Made by a program: the position numbers and the translations under genes. From positions 1 through 20,591 of the forward strand of contig JAEEHE010000137.1 in the NCBI GenBank assembly GCA_016280685.1: a stretch of DNA of 20,591 nt. Reading direction: 5' to 3'. The stretch comes from Caryophanales bacterium. Lineage in GTDB: Bacteria; Bacillota_I; Bacilli_A; RFN20; CAG-826. Shown here in pieces: positions 11,014 to 19,416 of this stretch (position 1 is the stretch's first letter; each line of letters begins with the position of its first letter). The notes under the pieces were generated by a model. It searched no databases, had not been told where the DNA came from, and saw nothing but the letters and a program-made list of their open reading frames with translations.

Positions 11014-12246
11014 ATGCTGAACGCAAATCAAGAGCGTGAACTAGCATATGTGGTTATTATTGATGGCATCGAACCTATTCCTGGGTATGATCGTGTAGAA
11101 CATGCTATTGTGGGCGGCTGGCGCGTAATTGTTCAGAAAGACCAGTTTAAAGTGGGCGACCCCGCAATCTATTTTGAGATTGATTCTCGTGTGCCTTCTG
11201 ATAAGGAATGTTTTGCTTTCCTTGAAAAGCGGCATTATAAGGTAAAGACTTTGAAGATGTGTAAAACTCTTTCACAGGGACTGCTTATGCATGCTTCTGA
11301 TTTTGGCTGGACTATCGAAAATAGTGTTATAGATGACCATCCAGTAATTATTGATGATGAAGGCAAACCTCATTATGCAACTGATGAATCTCGTTTTCTT
11401 ACTAAAAAGCTCGGTGTAACCTATGCTGATGATGAAGATAATTCTCGTAAGGCTCCTTCTGTAGATAAATACAAGAAGATGGAAATGCGTCATCGTAAGC
11501 TATTCAAGAATCCTGTAATTCATTGGTTCATGCGTTATAAGTTCGGCCGTAGAGTAATGTTCTTCTTCTTTGGTAAGAAGAAAGATAAGAAGAATGGCTG
11601 GCCTTCTTGGGTACAAAAGACTGATGAAGAGCGCGTGCAGAATATGCCGTGGATTCTTAATAGCACCGATAAGTGGATTGCTACCGAGAAAATTGATGGT
11701 ACCTCAACTACCTTTACCATGAAGCGTGGCAAGTTTGGATGTAAGTCTTTCTATGTCTGCTCTCGTAATGTATGCTTCGGTGAAGAAAATAAGCCTTGCT
11801 ACTATGATACCAATGTGTATTGGGAAATGGCTAAGAAGTATGACATTTATAACATATTAAGTGCCATGCTTGATATTTTCCCTAATGAAGAGTGGATTAC
11901 TATTCAGGGTGAAACTTATGGCGATGGAGTGCAAAAGCGTGATTATTCTTTGAAAGAACATGAATTTGCTGCATTTAACCTTATCTTCTCTTCTCGCGGG
12001 CGTGTAAGTACTCTTGAAATGGTTGATTTACTATGGAAGAAATATGCTATTCCATGCGTACCTGTAGTAGAAGAAAATATTGAGTTTACTGATAAATTCT
12101 CTACTGTGGAAGATATGCTCCTGTGGGCAGAAGGCAATTCTAAAGTGGATGGACTTCCTCGTGAAGGTATTGTATTCCGTACTATAGACGGGCAGAAGTC
12201 ATTTAAGGCAGTAAGCAACGCTTTCCTGCTTAAATATCATAGTTAA
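11014..12246 (+). CDS. ATP-dependent RNA ligase, Rnl5 (DRB0094) type
   Basis: A 410-residue RNA ligase that joins RNA ends through a lysine-AMP intermediate. The N-terminal 100 residues form the OB-like domain typical of the Rnl5 family (PIPGYDRVEHAIVGGW, FKVGDPAIYFEIDS, LSQGLLM). A charged linker of about 100 residues follows, with a basic-aromatic stretch (FGRRVMFFFFGKKKDKK). Motif I is ATEKIDGTS with the nucleotidyl-accepting Lys226. IQGETYG is motif III/IIIa-like, REGIVFRT motif IV and SFKAVSN motif V. With the kinase and phosphoesterase at 4690-5776 it makes a full end-healing and sealing set. It has its own promoter and AAAGGAG site. Confidence 0.9.
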   Translation: MLNANQERELAYVVIIDGIEPIPGYDRVEHAIVGGWRVIVQKDQFKVGDPAIYFEIDSRVPSDKECFAFLEKRHYKVKTLKMCKTLSQGLLMHASDFGWTIENSVIDDHPVIIDDEGKPHYATDESRFLTKKLGVTYADDEDNSRKAPSVDKYKKMEMRHRKLFKNPVIHWFMRYKFGRRVMFFFFGKKKDKKNGWPSWVQKTDEERVQNMPWILNSTDKWIATEKIDGTSTTFTMKRGKFGCKSFYVCSRNVCFGEENKPCYYDTNVYWEMAKKYDIYNILSAMLDIFPNEEWITIQGETYGDGVQKRDYSLKEHEFAAFNLIFSSRGRVSTLEMVDLLWKKYAIPCVPVVEENIEFTDKFSTVEDMLLWAEGNSKVDGLPREGIVFRTIDGQKSFKAVSNAFLLKYHS

Positions 12247-12256
12247 GGTGATATTC

Positions 12257-12484
12257 ATGTGTAACTACTATTCAGAACGAATGTACGATTTTCCGTGTCC
12301 TAATGATGGATATAATTATAAACTTACTATGGATGAATTAATAACAATTTTGGATGATGTATATAAGGCTGGATATGAGAAAGCTAAAAGCATATACGAT
12401 CCAAAATCTATATCTGTAACTACTAATGCATCCGTAGAAGATATAGATGACAATACTAAATGGAAAGAGGTATGGATTAAATGA
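12257..12484 (+). CDS. small acidic hypothetical protein
   Basis: A 75-residue acidic protein, unrecognised, with helix TMDELITILDDVYKAGYEKAK in the middle (a segment common in small phage proteins). AAGGTGA precedes ATG 12257. Its TGA overlaps the next start by ATGA. Confidence 0.72.
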   Translation: MCNYYSERMYDFPCPNDGYNYKLTMDELITILDDVYKAGYEKAKSIYDPKSISVTTNASVEDIDDNTKWKEVWIK

Positions 12485-12618
12485 ATGAGTATACTAATTA
12501 TCTAAAATGGATCTATCGCCGCAATTTACTCAAATCTCGCGGTGAAGAAGTAAATCGTGGTATTATTGGAAAATTGAACCGTAAAATTAGAAAGTATGAG
12601 GCAAAAAATGAAGTATGA
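12481..12618 (+). CDS. very small basic protein
   Basis: A 45-residue, very basic protein (YLKWIYRRNLLKSRGEE, LNRKIRKYEAKNEV). It is coupled by ATGA to the gene before and overlaps the next small gene by 11 bases. The tight coupling on both sides supports it being real. Function unknown. Confidence 0.6.
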   Translation: MNEYTNYLKWIYRRNLLKSRGEEVNRGIIGKLNRKIRKYEAKNEV

Positions 12619-12772
12619 ATATGATCCCAATGATGCTCTTTGGGATGAAGCTTATGAATGGGCCTATCAGCGCGCAAGTGAAGAGGGTGATGTCGATATT
12701 GATAGAGATGATGAATTAATTCACGCGTGGGCTGAAGAATATTATGAATATATGATGAATCAGAAAGGATGA
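12608..12772 (+). CDS. very small acidic protein
   Basis: A 54-residue, strongly acidic protein (DPNDALWDEAYEWAYQRASEE, DIDRDDELIHAWAEEYYEY). A TGAGG site precedes ATG 12608. It follows a basic partner of similar size, so the two could form a complex or act together (inference only). The next gene begins 6 bases later. Confidence 0.6.
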   Translation: MKYEYDPNDALWDEAYEWAYQRASEEGDVDIDRDDELIHAWAEEYYEYMMNQKG

Positions 12773-12778
12773 AATAAT

Positions 12779-13636
12779 ATGCACGATATATTTTTCTTTA
12801 CAGATATTCATGGCATGTACGATTTATATCGTGCTATTATGAATTACTGTAATGAACAAGACCCCGAAGCTATGATTATCTTTGGGGGAGATGCCTGTGA
12901 CCGCGGACGTCATGGATACAAAATTATGAAAGAACTTCTGGATAATCCGTATGTTGTATATTTGCGCGGGAATCATGAAGAAATGTTTTGTAATGCTGCA
13001 AGAGAAATCAAAGAACAGTTTGAAATAGTGGATATGGAACGTCATGAAATGCGTTCTATTCTTTACACTACTTTAAATTTTGATAACCGTTTCCTTGCAA
13101 TCCAGCACTCTCTCTCTAATGGAGGAATAAATACTTTACTGGATTGGATAGACGATGGGATGCCTATGGATATTATTGAGCGACTGGAAAAACTGCCTTT
13201 TACTTTCAGCACGGATACGTGTGACTTTTGTCACGCAGCAGGGGTTCATCAGACTTTTGATCGGGCCAGTCAAGCCGAATATGATGGAGGAAAGGTAGAT
13301 GCCCGCGACGCAGAATCGCTGGTATGGTGTCGTTCAGCCTTTAATATTGGATGGAAAAGCGGGCGCACCGCAGTATTCGGGCATACTCCAGTTATTGCAA
13401 TGAGTCATTATATGCAAGTTCCGGAAGGAATTGTACAGCCGCTTAAATGGGTTGGAAAGTTATTTCCGGATGATAATGGGCCTAAAATCAATATGGATAC
13501 TGGAGCAGTATTTACTGGAGTCGCATACGTACTTAATGCTCTCACAATGAAGGCACAAGGATTTGAAGATACTGATTATACCGAGAATGAAATTAGAAAG
13601 CATGATGTGAAAAAAATTGATTGTGTTCAGATGTAA
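12779..13636 (+). CDS. PPP-type serine/threonine phosphatase-like metallophosphoesterase
   Basis: A 285-residue phosphoesterase with the PPP/lambda-phosphatase signature: TDIHG (Asp9, His11), GGDACDRG at 36-43, RGNHEEMF at 63-70, and FGHTPV later with the metal-binding His. Its closest relatives act on phosphoproteins or dinucleoside polyphosphates (PrpE/ApaH-like), so it differs from the 5171 enzyme. NMDTGAVFTGVAYVLNA is the conserved C-terminal strand. It could remove phosphate from host or phage proteins or from RNA ends; this cannot be decided. It is the last TAG-free gene before the terminator and the recoded block. Confidence 0.88.
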   Translation: MHDIFFFTDIHGMYDLYRAIMNYCNEQDPEAMIIFGGDACDRGRHGYKIMKELLDNPYVVYLRGNHEEMFCNAAREIKEQFEIVDMERHEMRSILYTTLNFDNRFLAIQHSLSNGGINTLLDWIDDGMPMDIIERLEKLPFTFSTDTCDFCHAAGVHQTFDRASQAEYDGGKVDARDAESLVWCRSAFNIGWKSGRTAVFGHTPVIAMSHYMQVPEGIVQPLKWVGKLFPDDNGPKINMDTGAVFTGVAYVLNALTMKAQGFEDTDYTENEIRKHDVKKIDCVQM

Positions 13637-13661
13637 TTGTGAGACTTATGTTTATGAGAAA

Positions 13662-13694
13662 AAGCTATCTTTTTAGAAAGATAGCTTGTTTTAT
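13662..13694 (+). terminator. Rho-independent terminator ahead of the recoded block
   Basis: AAGCTATCTTT (13662-13672) and AAAGATAGCTT (13677-13687) form an 11-bp stem with loop TTAG, followed by GTTTTATT. It separates the TAG-free genes from the TAG-recoded gene at 13710. Confidence 0.92.
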
Positions 13695-13709
13695 TGTGGA
13701 GGTGAGTAT

Positions 13710-16130
13710 GTGAAAAATAATTATAATGTATGGTATCCTAATGATAGTTTTGATATCGGTTAGAGATTTTTCTTTTTTAATGATTTAAAATTACATACTG
13801 ACCGTACAAATAGCGCAAATGATAAAAGTGGTGAGGATTTATTTTCTGAAGTATCCGCAAGTTTGAATAAAAATTTACCTCAATTAGATCCAAAAACGTC
13901 TGAAGGTATGCAACAAATTGAAAATATTTTATCATTTTTAGCCCGGACAATTGAATTTGAAAGAGGTTAGGAATTAGCTTATTATCAAGAATATTTTTTA
14001 TCCGCAGATCTACCACAGCCATTAAAAGATAGATTTAAAACAATTTTTTCTCCTTCAGATGGAACATCATTTGATTATATAGAATTTATTAATTTAATTA
14101 ATATTCTACATGATGGTGTGAATAAATATAAAACCATTTTAAATTATGAAGTAAATAGATTAGAATAGTTATAGGAAGTTATTGATGAATATTTAGATAA
14201 TCCAGAAGAACACTATACTGGTTATGGCAAAAAGGAAGAAGGTGAAGATAAAGGATTTTATTCAAACTTTAATAGTTTCTTAGCTCGACGTAGTTATAAT
14301 ACACATTTAGTTAAATATAAATCAGTATAGGGCACGTCTACTCTATCAAATGCTTTATAGAAACAATTGATATCTGCGGTTACTAGTTTATGGAACGATA
14401 CAAAATGGCAACAACAGGTTATTAATTCACTTAATACATTAGCTTTTAATAAGCCAATTGATAAAAATACTATGCGTATTTTTTCTACTATGATATTAAA
14501 TGAAACGCTGCCCAAAATGTAGGATGAAGTTACTAAATTTTTAGATGCAAAAAAAATTTTTTCTAAAAATAGTAACTATAGCAATGTTTTAATTGATATC
14601 AATAATCTTAAAAATGTTATTCGTGATGCAGCTTCTGATTATGTTGATAAGCTTCAAGCAGGATCAGACCCCGAAGCAGCTGTGCGTTTCATCACTACTT
14701 TAAAAAATTAGATTGGAAAAAATAATAATTTAAATTTAGATAATGATAGCAAACGTTATTTACGTATTATTGACCCAGTTGGAATAAAAGTAAAAAATAA
14801 AGAAGAAATTGTCACTATTTCAGATGAAGTAATGAAAATTTTATCTTCTTTAATAAAGAAAAAAGAATAGAAACCCGCTACGAGTAAAAAAGCTATTATA
14901 GATCAATTTGTACAATTGTATGGTGACCCAAATGTCATTGATATTAAAGATGGCAATTATAATGCACAGGATGCAGTTACTTTAATTAAATCACATATTC
15001 CTTAGATGGATTCAATTATTGAATTTCATATCGCCGCAAAAGATAATCTTATTTCTGAAGCATTAGCAGGTGGAAATCGTAAATATTTATAGAAAGCCAC
15101 AGGTAAATTTGTAATTGAAAAATTTGAAACTGCTGGCGGCTATCAAAAAGCCGATACCTTTGGAATTGTTAATGAAGAACTCGGGAAAATTACAGTTGGT
15201 TTAAATGAACAAGCTTTAGAAAAATATTTTAATACGATTAGTAATCAGATTACAAAATCGTATATGGATGCAATCGAAATTCAGGTTAATCCTATTAAAG
15301 CTGGAAAAGAAATTTTTGATGAAAAAGAATTTAGGAAATCTAAAGGATTCCAAGCAAAAGAATTTTCTATTGAAGCTGAAACCGAACGTAGATTAATATT
15401 TTTAAAAAAACGTTGTATAGATTTAAGAAAATCAATGAAAGATACTGCTACTGAAGATTAGATTGAATAGGCAATTACAGCTTTAAAAAATACTATCCAA
15501 ATATCTTCCACTGTTAAAAGTTATAATAAATATAATAATCATGATGGATTTCATGGCGGTTCTCTCGGTGGAACTGTAGAACACCAATTAGAAAATATTT
15601 ATAAAATGTATGAATATGGTGGGGTTTCTATTCCTGACTTAGACTGGCTTATTTTTGCAGTTTATAATAGTGGGAATGATATGGTAGGATCTCATTTAAA
15701 AAATCCATTAGAAAATGCCCTTTCTTCTGTTGCCGGTATGCTTTTGTTTGATGATGCCGGAGAATAGGCATTATATATTAGATCTCAATTAGATGATAAG
15801 ATCCCAAAAGGTTCGTCTAGATTTTTGCATTTATATCATTTAAATGATTTTTATTTCCCTTCTTCTTATATTTTATAGTTAACATATAATGGATTAATTA
15901 AGGCTTATAATTTATTGAATACTGAAGCCGCAAATTTTACACGTAATTCTTCTACTTAGAGTAATTCACGTGGCGCAAGAATATCTATCATTAATAATGT
16001 ATCTAAACCTGGTTCTAACACTTCCTGGGAAAATTATTTTAATGAAAATAAAGGAAACGTTAGTGTTAATATTGTTTTTTTAGCTGGCTTACTAGATATA
16101 ATTCAAATATTAAATGAAAGTATGTCATAA
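13710..16130 (+). CDS. large TAG-recoded protein, probably late/virion, function unknown
   Basis: An 806-residue protein that is open only if TAG is sense. There are 16 in-frame TAGs (13761, 13968, 14166, 14172, 14328, 14358, 14520, 14709, 14868, 15003, 15090, 15459, 15468, 15765, 15876, 15957), no in-frame TGA, and a TAA end. The start is GTG 13710, 7 bases after GGAGG; the overlapping ATG 13708 meets TGA at once. The gene is AT-rich and the product hydrophilic, with Asn/Lys-rich and helical stretches. FHGGSLGGTVEHQLENIYKM and PDLDWLIFAVYNSGND (residues about 615-660) and a hydrophobic end (VNIVFLAGLLDIIQIL) stand out. Not recognised. Size, recoding and position suggest a late structural or injected protein (inference). 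Confidence 0.85.
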
Positions 16131-16131
16131 T

Positions 16132-16160
16132 TTCGCTTATTGCGAATTTATATAATTTTC
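16132..16160 (+). terminator. possible weak terminator
   Basis: TTCGC and GCGAA (16132-16136/16142-16146) form a short hairpin right after the stop codon, followed by an AT-rich run with TTTT at 16156-16159. The stem is weak. TATAAT at 16151-16156 could alternatively be a promoter -10 box, but no matching -35 box is seen. Confidence 0.35.
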
Positions 16161-16180
16161 TTCCAAAGGGGGTGATTCCA

Positions 16181-16621
16181 ATGTCCAAGTTAGTTGACTT
16201 TTTCCGACACTTTAAAAACAAGTATGATGAAGAACAAAAACGTTTAATGCGTATGGATAGGTTTCTTGACAAAGCCGAAGAAAATCAAGATAAGCTGAAA
16301 GAGGTTGTAGTGGCCGTAGATAATTTGAGCGGAAAAATGACAGAAATCTAGACTACCGTAAATGAACTTCAAAACAATGTAACACACATTAATGGTCGCT
16401 TGTCTATAATCGGAGAAGGCACAAAAATGGAACTCTTTGATACTTTATATCATTGGAAGAAAATATTGGTAGATGAACGTAAATGGGCCTCTGCCGCAGA
16501 AAAGAAAGAAGTCAATGATATTTACGAAGTCTATCATGAGGGCCTAAAAGGCAATGGATAGGGCAAAGTCTATTATGAATAGATTATGAACCTACCAGAA
16601 GATCCACCAGCAAATAATTGA
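16181..16621 (+). CDS. TAG-recoded coiled-coil phage protein
   Basis: A 146-residue protein with three in-frame TAGs (codons 57, 127 and 134) and a TGA stop that overlaps the next promoter's -35 box. AAGGGGGTGA precedes ATG 16181. Residues about 15-75 form a likely coiled coil (DKAEENQDKLKEVVVAVDNLSG and following). The C-terminal part, TKMELFDTLYHWKKILVDERKWAS and IYEVYHEGLKGNG, resembles a small-protein family I recall from Firmicutes phages near tail or lysis genes. In those the GNG is often followed by Q, matching the TAG at codon 127. This is from memory, not checked. Function unknown. Confidence 0.8.
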
Positions 16622-16646
16622 CTTTTTGCTTAAATTATATTATAAT
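16618..16646 (+). promoter_or_regulatory. sigma-A-type promoter for the RNase H operon
   Basis: TTGACT at 16618-16623 and TATAAT at 16641-16646, spacer 17. It reopens TAG-free, promoter-bearing transcription after the recoded block; AAAGGAGG follows. Confidence 0.92.
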
Positions 16647-16671
16647 ATAATTAAGTAAAGGAGGATATTAG

Positions 16672-17190
16672 ATGATTCAAGAGAAGCGAAGCCATGCACA
16701 AATTGCACAGCTTGAAATTTACACAGATGGTTCATGTAAGAAATTGGGAACCAATGCAACTTTTGGCGGCTGGAGCTTCATTGCTCTTCGTGGTGGAGAA
16801 CGAATTTATGAAGTTGCCGGAAGCGAATATGGGACCACAAACCAGCGTATGGAATTATTGGCGATACGCAATGCCTTAGAGTTCGCGCAGAAAAACCGGC
16901 ACCCAAATGAAAATGTCATTATTTATAGCGATTCTGCCTATGCGATTAACTGTTATCTACAAGAATGGTATACACGATGGCAGTATAATGGCTGGGTAAA
17001 TGCAAAAGGTGAGGATGTTGCAAATCAAGACTTATGGATTGATATTATTCCTTACTTTGACAACTTTTGGTATCATTTTTCAAAAGTCAAAGGTCATGGG
17101 TCTAACTTTTGGAATAATGAATGTGACCGTTTGGCGCAACTAGCAGCACAAAATATTAAAGATAATTTTAAAGGAGAAAAAGATGGATAA
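16672..17190 (+). CDS. rnhA: ribonuclease HI
   Basis: A 172-residue RNase H type 1, which cuts the RNA strand of RNA-DNA hybrids, for example primers during phage replication. YTDGS (Asp19), RMELLAIRNAL (Glu61), YSDSAYAIN (Asp87) and NNECDRLAQ (Asp152) give the complete catalytic set. VKGHGSNFWNNE (His142) is the conserved flexible loop. TRWQYNGWVNAKG lies where cellular enzymes have the substrate-binding region. AAAGGAGG and a consensus promoter are directly upstream. Its stop overlaps the next start by 8 bases. Confidence 0.95.
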   Translation: MIQEKRSHAQIAQLEIYTDGSCKKLGTNATFGGWSFIALRGGERIYEVAGSEYGTTNQRMELLAIRNALEFAQKNRHPNENVIIYSDSAYAINCYLQEWYTRWQYNGWVNAKGEDVANQDLWIDIIPYFDNFWYHFSKVKGHGSNFWNNECDRLAQLAAQNIKDNFKGEKDG

Positions 17191-17506
17191 TAGCATTTAT
17201 GAAGTCTCAAGAGATGAGTACGCGGGCGTAGTAGTACAGATTAATCCCGATTTTGCCAGTATTGAAACCTGTCATGAAGCAGATTGTACATTTATTAAAA
17301 TTATAAGTGAAAAGGGAGTTCATTTTACTACACGCGTTATTCCAGATGATGGGAGCCAAGAAGGTTACTATGTTTTTAATCTTCCATCTGCGGAAGAGTC
17401 TCTTCCTCCAAAGGCAATCCGCAAAATTACTTTGGAAACGCGAGAAGAAGTTCAAGCGTTTTTTGATGCGCTGAATAAAATTCAGCAGGAGAAGAAAAAT
17501 GAATGA
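17183..17506 (+). CDS. hypothetical protein
   Basis: A 107-residue acidic protein, unrecognised, with alternating beta-type segments (GVVVQINPDFASIETC, CTFIKIISEKGVHFTTRVI) and a helical end (REEVQAFFDALNKIQQEKKNE). It overlaps the RNase H gene by 8 bases and the following gene by 8 bases, so it is part of the operon. Confidence 0.75.
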   Translation: MDNSIYEVSRDEYAGVVVQINPDFASIETCHEADCTFIKIISEKGVHFTTRVIPDDGSQEGYYVFNLPSAEESLPPKAIRKITLETREEVQAFFDALNKIQQEKKNE

Positions 17507-17705
17507 GATTTATAAAGATGTTAGTGATGAGGTAAAAGAGATTGCAAAGTTGGCGTGGAGTGTTGCTCTGGCGCAAAAAGATCCTCTGCATGCTTCTAAT
17601 TTTCTTCATAGTGTAACTGAATTTTATAAACAATCACTAACAGAAGAAGAAATAGAATTTCTCCAGTTCTATTTTAATTTGCAAATGGAGATGATGAAGA
17701 AATGA
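17499..17705 (+). CDS. small helical hypothetical protein
   Basis: A 68-residue, probably all-helical protein (EVKEIAKLAWSVALAQKD, SLTEEEIEFLQFYFNLQMEMM). Not recognised. An AGGAG site lies within the preceding gene, and the stop overlaps the kinase start by ATGA. Confidence 0.72.
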   Translation: MNEIYKDVSDEVKEIAKLAWSVALAQKDPLHASNFLHSVTEFYKQSLTEEEIEFLQFYFNLQMEMMKK

Positions 17706-18262
17706 ATAGAACAATTTTAATTAGCGGCAAAGCTGGCAGTGGTAAAGACCAAACTGCTCAATTTATGAAAGAAGAACTTGAAAAACATGGAAAGAAAGTT
17801 CTTATTATTAAATATGGAGATGCTGTAAAGTGGGTACTGCGCGACTACTTTAATTGGGATGGTAAAAAAGATGAAGTCGGCCGCACACTATTACAGCACA
17901 TTGGAACCGATGTAGTGCGTGCAATGCATCCAAACTTTTGGACTGGCATTGTTGTAGGTCTATTACAAGCATTTGAACCTTATAATGACTTTGATATTGC
18001 TATTGTATCAGACGCACGATTTCCAAATGAAGTAGATATTGCACTACAAAATCTACAAAATTGTGTGGCAGTACGTATTGAGCGTACAAATCCAGATGGA
18101 AGCGAATGGATTAATACTGCTCTAACTGAAGACCAGCGCAAGCACCCGAGTGAAACCTCACTAGATTGCTTTGCTTTTGATTATGTCATTCACAATGATG
18201 AAGGACTTGAACTGTTAAAAGAAAGCGCAATAACCGTACTAAAAGATTTAGGAGTTATTTAA
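17702..18262 (+). CDS. deoxynucleoside monophosphate kinase
   Basis: A 186-residue P-loop kinase of the phage dNMP kinase type (T4 gene 1-like), which phosphorylates dNMPs, including unusual bases, on the way to dNTPs. GKAGSGKD at residues 9-16 is the Walker A motif. SDARFPNE at 103-110 and the HPSETSLD segment at 148-155 are typical of this family. It sits between a small orphan and the DNA ligase, consistent with a nucleotide and DNA metabolism operon. Confidence 0.88.
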   Translation: MNRTILISGKAGSGKDQTAQFMKEELEKHGKKVLIIKYGDAVKWVLRDYFNWDGKKDEVGRTLLQHIGTDVVRAMHPNFWTGIVVGLLQAFEPYNDFDIAIVSDARFPNEVDIALQNLQNCVAVRIERTNPDGSEWINTALTEDQRKHPSETSLDCFAFDYVIHNDEGLELLKESAITVLKDLGVI

Positions 18263-19390
18263 ATGATTGATTATTTTACTAGTGAACCCATGAAATATTT
18301 CGCGCCATCCTCCACTATGAGCGCAGAATCAAGACGTGCAAAACTTGAACAAATGATTGATAGTGGAGACTATTTATTTGGTTTAAAAACTGATGGTAAC
18401 TGGAGCCGTGCGGTTATCACGCCTGAAAGACAGGCCCTGCAAACCCGCGGAATTTCCACCGTTACCAAAACATATGGAGAAATCCAAGATAAAGTTCTTT
18501 TTTGGGAAGATGTTTGTAATGCGTTCTCCGATACAACTGTTATCTTGGGAGAAGTATTTCTTCCCGGCGCCATTGATAAAGATGTTGGGTCGGTATTACG
18601 TTGCCTTACGCCCAAAGCATTAGCGCGGCAAAAAGATAATCCATTAAGATGGCGTGTATTTGATGTACTTGCTCTTGATGGTATAGATATGATGAATTGG
18701 CCCTTTGAAGAGCGCGTCTCTCATATTCCAGAAGTTGTAGGACGTATTAATTCTCCCCTTGTTTATGGAGTGAGTTATTATGAAATGGATGATACGTTCT
18801 TTGATAAAATGGGTGAAATCTTCGCATCTGGCGGAGAAGGAGCCGTTTGTTACAGGAAGAATTCTGTGTATATGCCAGGGAAACGTGGTCCTCATGCCTG
18901 GGACACGGTAAAGGTAAAACAGGAAATTTCTTCCGAAATTGATGCCTTCATCACTGGTATTGTGCCCGGAGAGAAACTCTACACGGGCAAAGACTTGGGA
19001 ACATGGCAGCTATGGGAAAATCAGCGTACAGGTGAAAAACTTGTAGGCTCTTACTTTGGGGAATACCGCACCGGAGGGTCGTATATCCCAGTTACTAAAA
19101 ACTATTTTAATAATTGGCCCGCGGCTATTCAGGTAAGCGTTTATGATAGAAATGGAAATGAAGTACCATTGTGCAAGGTATCTGGACTCACAGAAGATTT
19201 TAAAACTTCTCTACGCGATGATACCCAGAAATGGATTGGATGCCCAGTCTCTATTTCTGGTATGATGGTTTCATCAGCTAAAGCCGATTCTGAAGGTAAT
19301 GGAATCTCTATTCGCCATCCGCTTCTAAAGCGAATTAGAGAAGGTGACATTACAAAAGAGGATTGTACTCTAGCGAAAATATTTGATTAA
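18263..19390 (+). CDS. ATP-dependent DNA ligase
   Basis: A 375-residue nucleotidyltransferase-type ligase that seals nicks in DNA. LKTDGNWSR at residues 41-49 is motif I with the adenylated Lys42. VILGEVFLPG is motif III, GGEGAVCYRK motif IV and TVKVKQEISSEIDAFITGI motif V with the start of the OB domain. A long OB-type C-terminus follows. It starts right after the dNMP kinase stop with no gap. It differs from the Rnl5 ligase at 11014, so the phage has two ligases with probably different substrates. Sequence alone leaves an RNA ligase role possible but less likely. Confidence 0.85.
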   Translation: MIDYFTSEPMKYFAPSSTMSAESRRAKLEQMIDSGDYLFGLKTDGNWSRAVITPERQALQTRGISTVTKTYGEIQDKVLFWEDVCNAFSDTTVILGEVFLPGAIDKDVGSVLRCLTPKALARQKDNPLRWRVFDVLALDGIDMMNWPFEERVSHIPEVVGRINSPLVYGVSYYEMDDTFFDKMGEIFASGGEGAVCYRKNSVYMPGKRGPHAWDTVKVKQEISSEIDAFITGIVPGEKLYTGKDLGTWQLWENQRTGEKLVGSYFGEYRTGGSYIPVTKNYFNNWPAAIQVSVYDRNGNEVPLCKVSGLTEDFKTSLRDDTQKWIGCPVSISGMMVSSAKADSEGNGISIRHPLLKRIREGDITKEDCTLAKIFD

Positions 19391-19403
19391 GCGCACCAGC
19401 GCT
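19390..19403 (+). other. hairpin before the recoded ClpP-like gene
   Basis: AGCGC and GCGCT enclose ACCA, directly upstream of the AAAGGAGG site. There is no T-run. It marks the junction between TAG-free and TAG-recoded genes and may affect translation or mRNA stability. Confidence 0.4.
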
Positions 19404-19416
19404 AAAGGAGGTTCTT

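Noticed and set aside
15264..15461. Separate 65-residue gene
   Set aside because: It is merely the longest TAG-free piece of the 806-codon recoded gene in the same frame.
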